Origin: Sweltsa coloradensis
Taxonomy: Eukaryota; Arthropoda; Insecta; Plecoptera; Chloroperlidae
NCBI GenBank assembly: GCA_024449915.1
Contig: JAMZAV010001812.1
Span: 60,562-124,561, forward strand
Length of the DNA stretch: 64,000 nucleotides
Direction of reading: 5' to 3'
Below the pieces are notes generated by a model. That model was not told the origin of the DNA, did not search any database, and saw only the letters and a program-made list of their open reading frames with translations. The translations under genes and the position numbers were made by a program. Position 1 is the stretch's first letter. Each line of letters opens with the position of its first letter. Shown here piece after piece: positions 53,306 through 64,000 of the stretch.

Positions 53306-53635
53306 GATGAGCGAAACGAAGATTCCATTTCACTACACTGGAAAAAAAATCCGGAATGTTTTTTTTTCTTTCTTTCTTTCTTTCTGTTTGTATTATTGTG
53401 TGACTGTTAGCACGATTCCGGCTAAACCGATACTCCAATTGCGATGAAATTTCATGGAGGCCTTAGAAATCTCTGAACCAAGAACTGACACGTTTTTGAG
53501 CGCAATCGAAAATTATTTCTAATGAAAATCGCAATTTTACGATTTTTTTCGATTTTTAAAAATTCTTCGACTTACAACACCTACATGCTTTATCCAATGT
53601 ATTGATTTTTCACAAATCCTCAATTTTTTAATTTT
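53306..53635 (+). mobile_element. Helentron-like element, family B, 5' half
   Basis: TTGGATGAGCGAAACGAAG, then the ACTACACTGG block to CACCTACATGCTTTATCC. It dissolves into low-quality sequence after 53630. Confidence 0.65.
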
Positions 53636-56600
53636 AAGGGCCTTTTTAAACGAAATATTTAAATTTTTTCATGGGGGGGCAAAATTTGGGGGGCTAAAAG
53701 GTAAATTTGGTCCTCGGGGGGGTTTTTTTTTTTTTTTTTTCCATTTTTTTTGAATTTTGTTAATTTCTTTTAAAAATTTGTTTTTTAATATATTTTTAGA
53801 GTGGTTAGGGAGAAATTTTATTTCCAGAAAAACCTTTTAGTTTTCGCCGTTTTTTTGGGGTTTTGATATACTTTTTGAATTTTTTTATTTCGGGAACCTT
53901 TTTTTTTTCTTGAACGCTTGTAATTTTCCCATTTTTTCATTTCCCTTTAATTTTATTAATAAAAAAAATTTAAAAAGAAAATTATTTAGGGGAAATTTTT
54001 TTATTTTTTTTTTTTTTCTGCTAAATTTCCTTATGCCAGAAAGTGACGTGTACCCCAATTTTTTTTAAACCCCAAATTCAAAAAATTTTTCGTTTAAAAT
54101 GGAAAAAAGGGAAAAAAACAATTTGGGGAAAATTTTTTCGTTTATCTTTTTCAAAATTTTTTTTTTTTTTGAAACATTGGGGAAAACTTCCCCGAAAATT
54201 AAACCCCAAAGCAAAATTTCCACAGCGTTACACTAACTAGGAAACCCCTAAGCTGCCGGTGCGTCTTGGATATGGGGAAAAGGGCAAAGTAAAAATTGTT
54301 TATTTTTTTTTTAAATTTTTTTTTACACAGTCAATTTAAAAAAATTTTCTACGCTTTTATTAAAATAGCTATTTCCCCCCGGTGGAAAAGGGGGAAATGA
54401 AAAGGTACAATTTAAATTCATTTTACATTTTCTTTTATTATTTAACGACAACGTAAATTTTTCCCCCACCATGGTTCTTACTTCTGGGGCGACTGACAAA
54501 AATTTCTTTTTCCCCAAAACTTTTGACTTCAAATTTTGCTTATAAGTTTCCCGGGAAAAATAAAATCCCCCTTCTTTCTTTTTTTATTTAAACAAAACTG
54601 CCATTTTTTTTTTTTAAATTAAAACTTTTGTTTTTAAACTACTTTTTGTTTTTCCTCCCTTTTTTTTTTTTTGCTTTTACTTCAGGCCCCAGTTTGATTC
54701 CTTAAAAAAGGAATAAAACGGGTTACCAATTTTTTTAAATAATTTTTCCCCCCAAATTTCCCTTTTAAAATTTTTTTTAAATTTGAAAATTCGAAAAGCG
54801 GGACCATATTTTGGCTTGCATGAAACTCAGAAAATGGTAAAAAAGAAAAAATTTAAATTTTTAATGTTTGAATTTTTCCCATGGGAAATAACTTTTACAT
54901 TTTTAAGATTTTTGGGCCTTAACGAAAAGTTGAAATTCCCAGGGTTTGCCTCAACCTAAAATTTTGGGGGAAAACATTAAGTTGGGGGATGCGCAAAAAA
55001 ATAGGCCCGGGCCAGTTTTGAAAAAAAAGGTTGTCGAAGAAAAAATTCCCCTCAAATTTTTAAAAAAAAGGTGGGGTTTTTGGATATATTTAAAAAAATT
55101 GAATATTTTATTTACAAATTTTTTTGGAATTTCACAAAAAAAACTTCCTTTTTGCCCAAAAAATGAAAAAATACCGCATTTTTTTCCCAAAATCAAAAAG
55201 AAAAATTTTTTTTAAAATTCCCCAGTTAAACCCCGGGGGGGTGGGGGTACTCCTCCCGAAAGTTTGCACTTAGGAAAATGTGGGGGCTGAAAAAATTTTG
55301 GGGGAATTGACCCGAAATTTTTAGAATATTTATTTTCTATTTAAAAAGATTTGGGAAGTAAAGTGCTTTGCCAAAGGGGGTTTTCAGTCATATTTAAAAA
55401 TGTTTTAAAATATTTTTGTTTTCCAAAAAAATTTGTTTTGATTACTTTTTTAATAAAAAACCCTTTTTAAAATTATTTTGGGTTTTTAAAAAATATTATA
55501 TTTTTAATTCACAAAAATTGGGAAAAAACCCTTTAAATTTCATTTAAAGGGCCAAAGGGGGGATTTTATTTAAAAATACCAATTAAAAATTTTTGGGCAA
55601 AACTGGAAAATAAAGAAAAAACAAATACAAAATTTTTAAAAACCCATTTTCCACTAAAAAACTCAAGAGCCAACTTATTGATTGATGTGACCTAAAACCC
55701 CCAAGCATTTTAAATTTTGGGGGCCCCCAAAAAAAATTTTTTTTTTTTTAAACAGATGGTTTTTAAAGCTTTAAATTTAAAATTTTACCAAAAAAAAAAC
55801 CAAAATTTTCCCCCAAACATGTCTTTTGCTTCCTTTTTTAAATCAGGGTTATTTTTAAATTTTTTTTAATTTCCTATTTACAAAAATTTTGTAATGGCAA
55901 AAAAAAGGGGATAGAATCTCACTTATTTTTTTAAGAGTCTGGTTTGATTTATAAAAAAGTTAAAAAAAAAGTTTTTAAAATAAAAAATTTATTTTTTATT
56001 TTGCCCCCTTTAAAGAGGGGCCCCAAGCTGGGGTGGAGATTTTGGGGGCCGGAATTTTTTTTGGGGCAAAATTTTAAAAATTCCCTGTTTTTTTTAAAAA
56101 GAAAAAAAATATTTTTCCTTACCCCTTTGTTTTTGTAAGAAATTCAAAAAGGGTTTAATTTTTATATAAATACATAAAAAATTTGATTTCCAATATTTTA
56201 AAAAAATTTAAATTAAAATTAAAAAAATAAATTTTTTTTTGGGCCTTGGGCCCTTTTTAGATGGGGTGAATTTTTAAAATTTGTTTTTAACTTTATTTTG
56301 AAAAAAAATTTTATGTTTTTGATTTTTTTTCAAAAAAATTTAATGAAAAAAAATTTTTTCATTCCCCCTTTTTTAAATTTTAAAAGCAGGGCATAACTTT
56401 TCAATATTTTAAATTTGAAACAACTTTTGGGGCAAATTTTTCCTTTTGGGAAAATTTTGCCTAACCAAAAAATTTTTCCATTGGGAAAAACGTTGAAAAA
56501 AACTTTTTAACTTATTTTTTAAAATAAAAATTTAATTTTTAACTTATTTTTTCTTGTAGTAAAAAATTAATTTTTTTTATTTAAAAAACTTTTTAAAAAA

Positions 56601-59600
56601 TTCCCCCAAATTCCCTTTTTAAATTTAAAATTTTTTTAAATTTTTAAAGGGTTTTTATTTTGGATGAAATTTTTTTTATAAATTTTGGCCAGGTTGGCGG
56701 GTGTTCCCAAAGGTGAATTTCAGGTTTTTTCCATCATTTATTTGTTCATGGCCAAAGGTTACAAAGTCTATTTTAGACTTTGATTCGTGTAAGTAATGAA
56801 AAAAAATCTTTTTAAAACATTCTTTCCTTGTATGCCCCGGGAAAATACTTTTTGATTTTTCCCAAAAAAAAAGAAAAGTTCCAACTTGCCCCTTTTTGGG
56901 TTTAAAAACTGATTGACATGAGCCGGGGAAATGTTAAATATAAATTTTTGGGTGTTTGTCTGTCTGTCCGGTCCCATACGGCGAACGGCCAAATTTGACC
57001 AGCTGAAAATTTTTAAACAACATCCGGACCCGGGAACTGAGAACGCTAACAAAATGAGACAATCTGTTTCGATTTAAACCCGCAAGTAAAAAATTAAAAA
57101 AAAAGTTGAAATGTATAGGAAATTTTTTTAACGACAAAAGGGGTTTATTTTGAAATAATATTTTTTGTTTTTTTTTCCTGGGTGTGAAATCCGTTTTCAA
57201 GGGAAAAGAATTTGGGCGTCAAAGGGCCCCCAAATTCCGCTCGTAGATTGAGTAAACCTTGAATATTTTTACGTATTTCTTACTGGCTATGTTTTCCATA
57301 GTATTGTCACGGGTGATGGACTTTTCACTGGTTTATACTTTTAAAAATTTTAAAAAAATAAAAAATACAATCCAAAATTCAAAAACTTTCCCGACTTTGC
57401 CCACGTCTCCCACATTTCGGGTAAAGGGGGCTTTAAACCAAATCGACTAGGGGGAAAGCCAAGTCGTTGTTAACAGGGGAAGTCTGTGTTGATTTCGCGG
57501 GAAAAATTTGCATTTAATTTTTATTATAATATTCGTTAAATAATAGGGTATTTAAGTTTAGGTGTTAGGTTAGGCCATAAGCTCCATGTAGCCTATGAAG
57601 GCTAGGGAGGCCCAAGGTAGGGGGGAAAAAAAGGAATGTTCCGGGTATTCCACAGGGTCACTCACTTTTGTCTAACAACGACTTTTGGGCGTTTCCTTAG
57701 TATATTTTGATACGGTCAGTATTTTGGAGTAAAGGGACCTCGTTTGCCCCCGTTTTTTCCAGCGGTTAATATGGCGTAAAAGGGGTCCGATGAGGGTGTT
57801 TTTAAATTTTTTTTCAACCGTTTTTAATTTTTTGCGACCGATCGTTTTGTAAAATTTTTTTAAACTTTTGATTCGTGTCAAGTTGTATAATGACTGTCAT
57901 GAAATTTATTTTTTTCTTTCATGTCCCCGAAATACAAATTTTGACTTTTCCAGATAAAGACCAACTGTCCCAAAATGCCGTTGTATTAAAACTGATTTTC
58001 GAGGGTTTTTTTTTTGGGGTAACATTTTCTTTTTGCAAGTTTCCAGTGGCGGTTGGGAATAAAAGGGATCAAAAAGGTAAAAATTTTTCAAAACTTAATT
58101 GGGTCGGTAGGTAATCTAAATTATACCATGAAAAGAACCTTTAAGGATTTTTTGCGAATTTAAAGTTTCGTTTTGGGTTTTTTAAATTTAAAAACCCTGG
58201 GAAAAACCCAAAAAGAAAACTCTTGTCTCAAAAACCGGCACATACAATGCCAGGGGGGTAAAGTAACTGTAACTGTATTCATTATTTTTTGGGCCCTAAA
58301 GTATTGTAACTGTAAAATTTAATTACTTTTGCAAAATTTTAAATGTAACTTAACTGTAACTGTAACTGGTATTTACAAAAATAACTTTTAAACACTGCAA
58401 TGCTTGATTTTGGGTTTTCGCTGAGCGTTTTTTAAAAAGAGGATGCGGGGGCAGTGCTGGCGTAGCTAGTAACCAAAGGCGTGCAAGGTTCTCTGATGGC
58501 CCCCCGTGGTTCGTGGGCTCACGGGGTCGGGGCAGGGGCCCCCCCGGCCCGGGGAAGAAATTTTTTTTGGGGCCTTTTTTTGCTCAAATAGCCTTAGAGC
58601 GATCTGAAAGGGAAAGTCCCCGCCAACAATTTTTGGAAAACCGGGACGATCACACAAAAAAAGGGATGATCCGGGTTAAGGGACTTTTGGTTACCCTCTA
58701 AACAAATGAAAAGACCCTTTTTTTTATAACGTGCATATATGTATGTTATTTTTTATGACAAGCGAAGTTCCATTTCACTACCTGGAGAAAAAAAAACCGG
58801 AATGTTTTTTTTTTTTTTCTTTCTTTTTTTCTGTTTTTATTATTGTGTGACCTTAGCAGTTCCGGCTAAAAAGATTTCTCCAATTGCGATGAAATTTATG
58901 GGCCTTAAAATTTTAACCAAGACCTGCCCCGTTTTTGGCGCAATCAAAAATATTTTTTAATGAAAACGCAATTTTACGATTTTTTATGATTTTTTTAAAA
59001 ATTTCTTCGACTGACAAAACCCCCCTCTTTATCCAAAATTTGATTTTTTCACAAACCTATTTTATGAAAATTTTATTCGTTTAAATTGAGCGCAATCAAA
59101 AATAATTTTTGGGGGAAAACCAATTTTTGATTTTTAAATTTTTTAATTTTCTTTGACTTTAACCCTCATCTTTTCCGATTAAGTTTTTTAAAAAACCTTT
59201 AATTTATGAATTAATATTTGGGGTTTAAATTTTTAGCGCAACCCCAAAAAAAATTTTTTTGAAAAAACCAATTTTAGTTTTTTTTTAAAAAAACATCTAA
59301 CACCCTAAAACTTTCGAATTTAAAATTTTAACAGGAAACCCTTTAATTTAAAAAAAAATTAATTTTTTGGTGAAATTTGGGGCGTAAAAAAAAATTTATT
59401 TCCCCATGGGGGAAAAAAAAAACCAATTTTTTTTATAGCTTTTTTTTCCTTTTTTTTTTTTTTTTGGGGTTTAAAAATTTCCCCTAAACCAACCCCGCGT
59501 GAAATTTTTTTGGGCCTTTTTTGGTTTTAAATCCAAAATTTTACACATCGAAAAAAAAAATTTAAAAACAATTTAAACATTTTTAAAAATTTTTCTTATA

Positions 59601-60375
59601 ACTACCCCGTTTGCCGAAAGATTTTTAAAAACCTTTTTTTTAGAATTTTAAATTTGTGGGAAAATTTGCGCTCAAATAAATTTATTTTTTAAAATCCAAT
59701 TTTTCGGGGGTTTTTCTTTTTCCTTTTTTTGACAAATAAACCACTTTCTTTACCATTGTTGAATTTTTTTTTTAAAAAATTTTTTAAATTTCTTTGGAAA
59801 ATTTTACCCCATCCAAAAATTTGAAAGGAAAACAATTTTGATTTTTTTTTTTTTTTCCAAATTTAAAAAATTTCAAATTTTTTTTTAAAATTTTTAATTT
59901 TTTAAAAAAAATCTCCATTTTTTTTTTAAGAAAAAATTTAAATTTCCGGGACTCAAGAAATTGAAAAGCGGGGGACTTCTTTTTCCCATAAATTACAGGC
60001 TTAACTAAAAGATGGGGGAAAACTCTAGGGTTTTTTAAAATTTTAAAAAGGGGTTTTTTTGGGAAAAAAACACACATTAAAATTTTTCCCGTTTTTGGCA
60101 TGGACAAATTCACCTTTTTAAACCAACCCTTTTCCCAAATTTTTTAATTTTAAAATTACCCTTTGGGGTTTATCCCCCCTTTACCAAAACCCAAAAATGG
60201 TTTTACTTAAATTTTTAAAATTAAAAGTTTTTCTGGGGCAATTTTTAGAATTTTAAAAAATTTTTACGGAAAAAAAAATTTTCATTTTTTTCTTTCTTTT
60301 CACGAAACCCAAAAATTAAAAATATTTGTTCAAAATTTTGGGTTAAAAAAAAAAAAACTTAAAAAAATTAAAAAT
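53636..60375. other. Low-accuracy sequence with a corrupted duplicate of 51.0-53.6 kb
   Basis: Dominated by inflated A/T and G/C homopolymers. 56650-59060 follows 51090-53640 in the same order (family G, family F with its GTAGCCTATGA phrase, the TAACTG repeat, the GGCGTAGCTAG repeat, family B) but with an indel or substitution every few bases. 54240-54540 is a corrupted arm of the 47964 element. Predicted peptides here are Phe/Lys/Asn strings and mean nothing. Confidence 0.75.
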
Positions 60376-60770
60376 TGACCCTTTGGGCACCCCTGTACAC
60401 CACATCCACCACTAACCAACTGGCCAACAAATGTATTTTGACTCCAAAATAATAACCCTTTCAGAATATATCAGTTTTAACCAAAACCAACAATTTTGGT
60501 CATTTTGACTTTGATTTTGGAAAACTCAAACAAGTTATTTCTGGTACATACAAGAAAATAAAAATATGGATAAAATTCAATTTGTCGTTCCTTACACGAA
60601 TCAACAAAAATCAAAAATAGATTTTGTTCAAAGGTTTGGCCTTAAAAAAAATAAAAACTTAAAAAATCTGCACAATTGACCATTTGGGCACCCGTGTACC
60701 ACGCACCTCCCACTAGCCGGCCAACAAGTGGATTTCTACTCCAAAATAATCAACCTATCATAATAATATG
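60376..60770. repeat. Family G repeats, inverted
   Basis: GGCCAACAAGTGGATTTCTA and GTACACCACATCCACCAC are the inverse of the family G motifs at 51105-51160. Two stretches, at 60385-60570 and 60640-60770. Confidence 0.55.
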
Positions 60771-60869
60771 GGTCTCCATTTCTCCGCAGGCGGGGAGTGG
60801 AGGGTTTTCCTACGTGGGAGCTGGTCTATATAGTTTGCAGTTTAGATGTCTGAAAAATTAGTAGAATGA

Positions 60870-61280
60870 AAGAGACTTTTATTTATTATTTATCCTTGTC
60901 ATAACATTAAAAAAAAAAAAACGGCGTCGACGCTAGCAAATATTTTGCTAAAACACTAAAAATCTATGAAGAAATCTCGTGCTGTGAAGAGCCTTGCTGA
61001 AGAAGCACGTAAAACTAATAAGGCACATGTAGTTGGTTCTGCCACTAGTGCTCCTTGCACAGGGAAGGTAGTGACTCACTGGGCAGTCTTTGAGGGCGGG
61101 CGGCAGGTCGTTCCATGGGTGATCAGCCCGGAAAGATAAAGCTCGCCGGCCGAACACTCCCTTGGCCAAAGGGGGTTGGAAGCGGAAGTGCCTACTATCG
61201 TCGCCTCTCAACACGCGGCCCTCATGGATGATGCGCGCGCACATGTCAAAGTCAGTGGTGTCGCTAAAGCATTCGGACAA
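60870..61280 (-). pseudogene. Non-LTR retrotransposon (LINE), C-terminal remnant of the polymerase protein
   Basis: A 110-codon minus frame (60948-61280) contains GVFGRRALSFRADHPWNDLP and, downstream, PALKDCPVSHYL. This matches the usual end of Jockey/CR1/L2-type polymerase proteins, where an F.VR...WN.LP motif is followed by the last conserved helix. The 3' side continues to an ATAAATAATAAATAAA tail at about 60880-60898 (minus). The copy is cut at its 5' side where homology with the gene 1 flank begins (about 61275). It is dead on arrival: only the tail was copied. Confidence 0.65.
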
Positions 61281-61458
61281 TTTTTATTTAATTGTTGATT
61301 ATGAGGTTATGTCCCGTAAAAAAATTCCAAAATAATAATCTTCTCTTATATAAGGTCCCTTTTTCATTCTACTAACTTTCAAGACTCCTAAAGTTCATTC
61401 TTGAGAAATCAGATTAAGGTCTAGTGATTCCCCTTGCTGACCAACTTTCTTGTTTCAG
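61281..61458 (+). other. Upstream block of gene 2 and 3' splice site
   Basis: Shares TTGATTATGAGGTTATG with 5965-5981 and the ATTAAGGTCTAG to TTTCTTGTTTCAG stretch with 9550-9596. The acceptor AG is at 61457-61458. Confidence 0.65.
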
Positions 61459-61471
61459 ACAGTTCCTCACA

Positions 61472-62954
61472 ATGCAGAGCCAATCAGCGGGGTCGACACA
61501 TCGGAAGGTTACTGTGTACAACCCTCTTCCCGGAGAAACCCCCTGGTTCCTGTCTGGGGAGACACCGCCAGTGAAAGAAGGCTCCACCTCCGAGCTACCA
61601 TCACATCCACCTTCAGGCGATCAGGCAACACTTGTTGAACCAAGCCTGGAGAAGACTGCTGCAGACTGTGACCCTGTCCCTGATGTTTCACTACTGGACT
61701 CATACACTCCCTACGAAGAATTACCCATAGAACAATTGTGTATAGTAAAGGCCGAGATAAATGACCCTCTCTCCATAGATACATATTTTACTGGTGTAAA
61801 ACTATCCCAGGTTGCAGTGAAACAAGAACCTTGTAGCTCCGTCTCCGAGCTACCATCACATCCACCTTCAGGCGATCAGGCAACACCTGTTGAACCATAC
61901 CTTGAGAGCATGGAGCTACTTATGGAAGAACCGCATCCATTTAAGACTGAGAAGGATGACCCTCTCTTCTTTCACTCGCCAAATAAATATTCCACTGATG
62001 TGAAACTAGACAAATTTCCACTTGATGATAGCGATCCACTACAGAAACAGATTGGCAGTTACAACCGTTGGTCATGCAGTTCCTACGCGCCAGGTCTGTC
62101 AGTTGTTCATCTTAAGCCAACTGATACAGTAGGAAGTCACTCTCTTCAGCAAGACTCTTGCAACCTTGGCCCATGTCATGTGGAAACAGAACTGCTCGAC
62201 TCACCTCACGACCATCCGCTAGAACAGGTCTGGTCTGACAACACCAAACCTCACCTAGTCCTAATTACAAGTCAAATTGATCCAAATTTCTTTGACCCTC
62301 TTTTGAAATTGCCTAATATATCCGTACATGACAATCATCCGATTTCATTCAACAGTTCTCTCAAGTCTGAGTTCCCAGATATTTCTGACACCAGTTTATC
62401 CATAGATCCGTTATCTACTACTCTGCCAACACCTTCAACGCACTGTGATAAAACTGATATTTGGAGTCTCAGTCTACAAACAATGGCAAGTATTCGTTTC
62501 AATCCTTCCCCAGACATATTGGATCAAGAAAACAAAAACTTACGGGACCCACTTGAGATAAAGGATTCAAAGTTGAACATTCAGCCTTGTTTTGTGAACC
62601 TTGGAGCGCGCATAGAGACGCGTCGAGTGAAAGCTGAAGGGGTGGTCGCCCCCCGTCATCAGATGACCTCGGCTGGGGGCAGCCGGCACGGACGAGCAGC
62701 TGTTGAGCCTGAGATATATGTCCCGCTGGCTAACACTCGCCCCTGGTTCACCGTTCTTCCGGAGCCCAGGCTGTTAACAACGCGGCCTGTCAAGCTAGAG
62801 CTGGATGAAACCCCCTTGGCTCTCGCTGAGGGTCGGTCCATCTCGGGGTCACCTCGGACAACAGGTGAAGAAGATGACGGCGACGCTGACCTAACGACAC
62901 CTCTAGATGCAGCTGACGACATAACCTGCTCATCACCATCCAAACAGATCCAAG
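61472..62954 (+). CDS. Zinc-finger gene 2, coding exon 1 (SUMO-motif-rich N-terminal region)
   Basis: Encodes 494 residues and one base; donor GGTATT at 62954-62959. The frame is open back to 61424, but that ATG lies before the splice acceptor, so ATG 61472 (CACAATGC), shared with gene 1, is used. It parallels gene 1: STSELPSHPPSGDQATLVEP opens the first unit. The second copy of the 85-residue unit is shortened, losing the D.DP.P...SLDS part. SUMO-type motifs VKAE, VKQE, LKSE, VKAE and VKLE are kept, and FKTE and VKLD add to them. From about 62595 to 62870 the DNA is almost identical to gene 1 (about six differences in 275 bases by eye). The region before it is far more diverged. It adds a short acidic stretch (GEEDDGDADLTT) near the end that gene 1 lacks. 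Confidence 0.85.
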
Positions 62955-63382
62955 GTATTATATAGTCAGTCAAATTGGAAAACAGTAGAAAAAAAATATT
63001 TTACATTGGTATTATCAGCGATGTTATACTCATAGGGTAGCAAGAGTCGGATCTGGTTGTTCTGTGAATCAGGTTACTCGAATCATGAACGCCTTTAAAT
63101 GATGTAATTTTACGTCCTGCTACCGCAAATTACCATACAGCACAATAGGGCTTACAACTCAATTCAATTGTCAGCTCTGTTCATCCTTCAGACTGAGTGA
63201 GTGAGTAAGTGAGTGAGTGAGTGAGTGAGTGAGTGAGTGAGTGAGTGAGTGAGTGAGTGTCTAATCTAATAATTAGTTATTCCGTTTCTCTGTATGTAAC
63301 TAAAGCAGGTTATAGTCCTTTACACAAGTCACATTATGTCTCATCAGTTACCTATCTGATTGAGTTGTGTTTCCTGTTGCAG
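62955..63382 (+). other. Gene 2 intron
   Basis: 428 bp, donor GTATTA and acceptor TTTCCTGTTGCAG. Aligns with the two ends of the gene 1 intron, and contains the (GAGT)n tract at 63193-63258. Confidence 0.8.
63193..63258 (+). repeat. (GAGT)n microsatellite
   Basis: About 16 units; positional equivalent of the tract at 11373-11484. Confidence 0.9.
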
Positions 63383-64000
63383 ACGGAACCAAGTCTCCTC
63401 GTCACAACCATCAGCCGGACGACTCAACGCCAGACACTGAGGTTGTTCGCAAGTCTCCTGCCCGGAAGATCAACCAAGGTAACAAGCATAACACCTCCAA
63501 GAAGGGGGTGGGGCAGCCGCGCCAACTGAAAGACAACACCAGGGGCGGTGGACAGAGAACAACAGGGACATTTCCCTGCAGTATCTGCTCTAAAGAATAT
63601 AAAGTAAAATCAAGTTTAAGACATCACATGGTCACCCACACGAATAGCTTTCGTTGTCCATCACCTTGTGGGAAGACATTTGGAGATGCTGTCTCACTTA
63701 AAACACACTCTTACACTCACATGGCTAGGAAACCGTTTGTATGCGGTATTTGTAACAAAGATTTTGCATCAAAAGCCAAGCTCGTGCTGCATATGCGCAT
63801 CCATACAGGCATAAGACCTTTTACTTGTGCCGAGTGTGATAAAGGATTCTATACAAAAGCTCACCTCTCCAAACACCTACTCACTCACAGTGAACTCAGG
63901 CCATTCAAGTGCCCATGTGGCAAAGCGTTTAAAAATTCAAATGCCCTGAATATTCACGCCAATATTCATCTTGCCAAGAAACCGTTTGCTCATTGCACAA
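63383..64000 (+). CDS. Zinc-finger gene 2, coding exon 2 (5 fingers, then window edge)
   Basis: Open to the window end in the frame set by the phase-1 junction. The basic linker (TKSPRHNHQ, KSPARKINQ) is followed by fingers beginning FPCSIC, FRCPSPC, FVCGIC, FTCAEC and FKCPC. The third has no counterpart in gene 1, where FRCPSPC is followed at once by FTCAEC, so gene 2 gained, or gene 1 lost, one finger with a TGIRP linker. The fifth finger keeps the CxC variant of gene 1 finger 4. The last 15 bases read FAHCT where a finger would need an FxC; a one-base slip there would restore a Cys, but the edge is too close to decide. Confidence 0.85.

Noticed and set aside
53900..60200. Several 60-110-codon frames rich in Phe, Lys and Asn
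   Set aside because: Products of homopolymer-inflated low-quality sequence.
61424..61471. ATG at 61424 as start of gene 2
   Set aside because: It lies before the conserved splice acceptor and has no equivalent in gene 1.

Overview
The window is eukaryotic, almost certainly animal, DNA. It is AT-rich, and its genes have GT-AG introns in conserved phase and long C2H2 zinc-finger arrays. The rest is mostly transposable elements: Penelope-like retroelements with GIY-YIG nuclease, Helitron2/Helentron-like elements, tRNA-derived SINE pieces and a LINE tail. I cannot place the phylum. The element set would fit a marine invertebrate, but that is a guess.

Genes. Two paralogous zinc-finger genes lie head to tail on the + strand. 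Gene 1 is complete from its start codon: exons 9610-11107 and 16023-17647, 1040 residues, 17 fingers. Gene 2 starts at 61472 and runs off the right edge: exons 61472-62954 and 63383-64000. Each has one long acidic, Pro/Ser-rich exon studded with SUMO-acceptor motifs, then a zinc-finger exon. The shared intron is 428 bp in gene 2 and 4915 bp in gene 1, because a 4.4-kb transposon with other elements nested in it sits in gene 1. No other host gene is supported.

Layout. 1-5640: a pile-up of Helentron-like elements (families A and B) with a SINE. 5935-9596: upstream region of gene 1 with a 3.5-kb insertion. 9597-17647: gene 1. 18.2-19.5 kb: repeat fragments. 19.9-20.8 kb: 3' end of a Penelope-like element. 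20890-26543: six tandem units of about 965 bp, each with a hammerhead-ribozyme motif on the minus strand. 26.5-28.2 kb: a second Penelope-like remnant with inverted arms and a foldback. 28.2-38.3 kb: mostly unassigned AT-rich DNA with small foldbacks, two minisatellites and one family A element. 38.3-41.4 kb: degraded sequence. 41.4-47.96 kb: families A, B and F. 47964-50911: a 2.9-kb element with about 0.9-1.0-kb inverted arms. 51-53.6 kb: family F and other repeats. 53.6-60.4 kb: homopolymer-ridden sequence containing a corrupted second copy of 51-53.6 kb. 60.9-61.3 kb: LINE remnant. 61.4-64 kb: gene 2.

Family names used below (mine). A, B and F are short elements without protein genes that share the same ends. 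Read 5' to 3', they begin TGGATGAGCG (A, B) or AGACGAGTGAGCG (F). They end with the inverse of that motif, a small hairpin (AACGC..GCGTT) and CTAG, and they sit between two Ts. Strands given for them follow this reading. The most interesting objects are the hammerhead array and this family of related ends.
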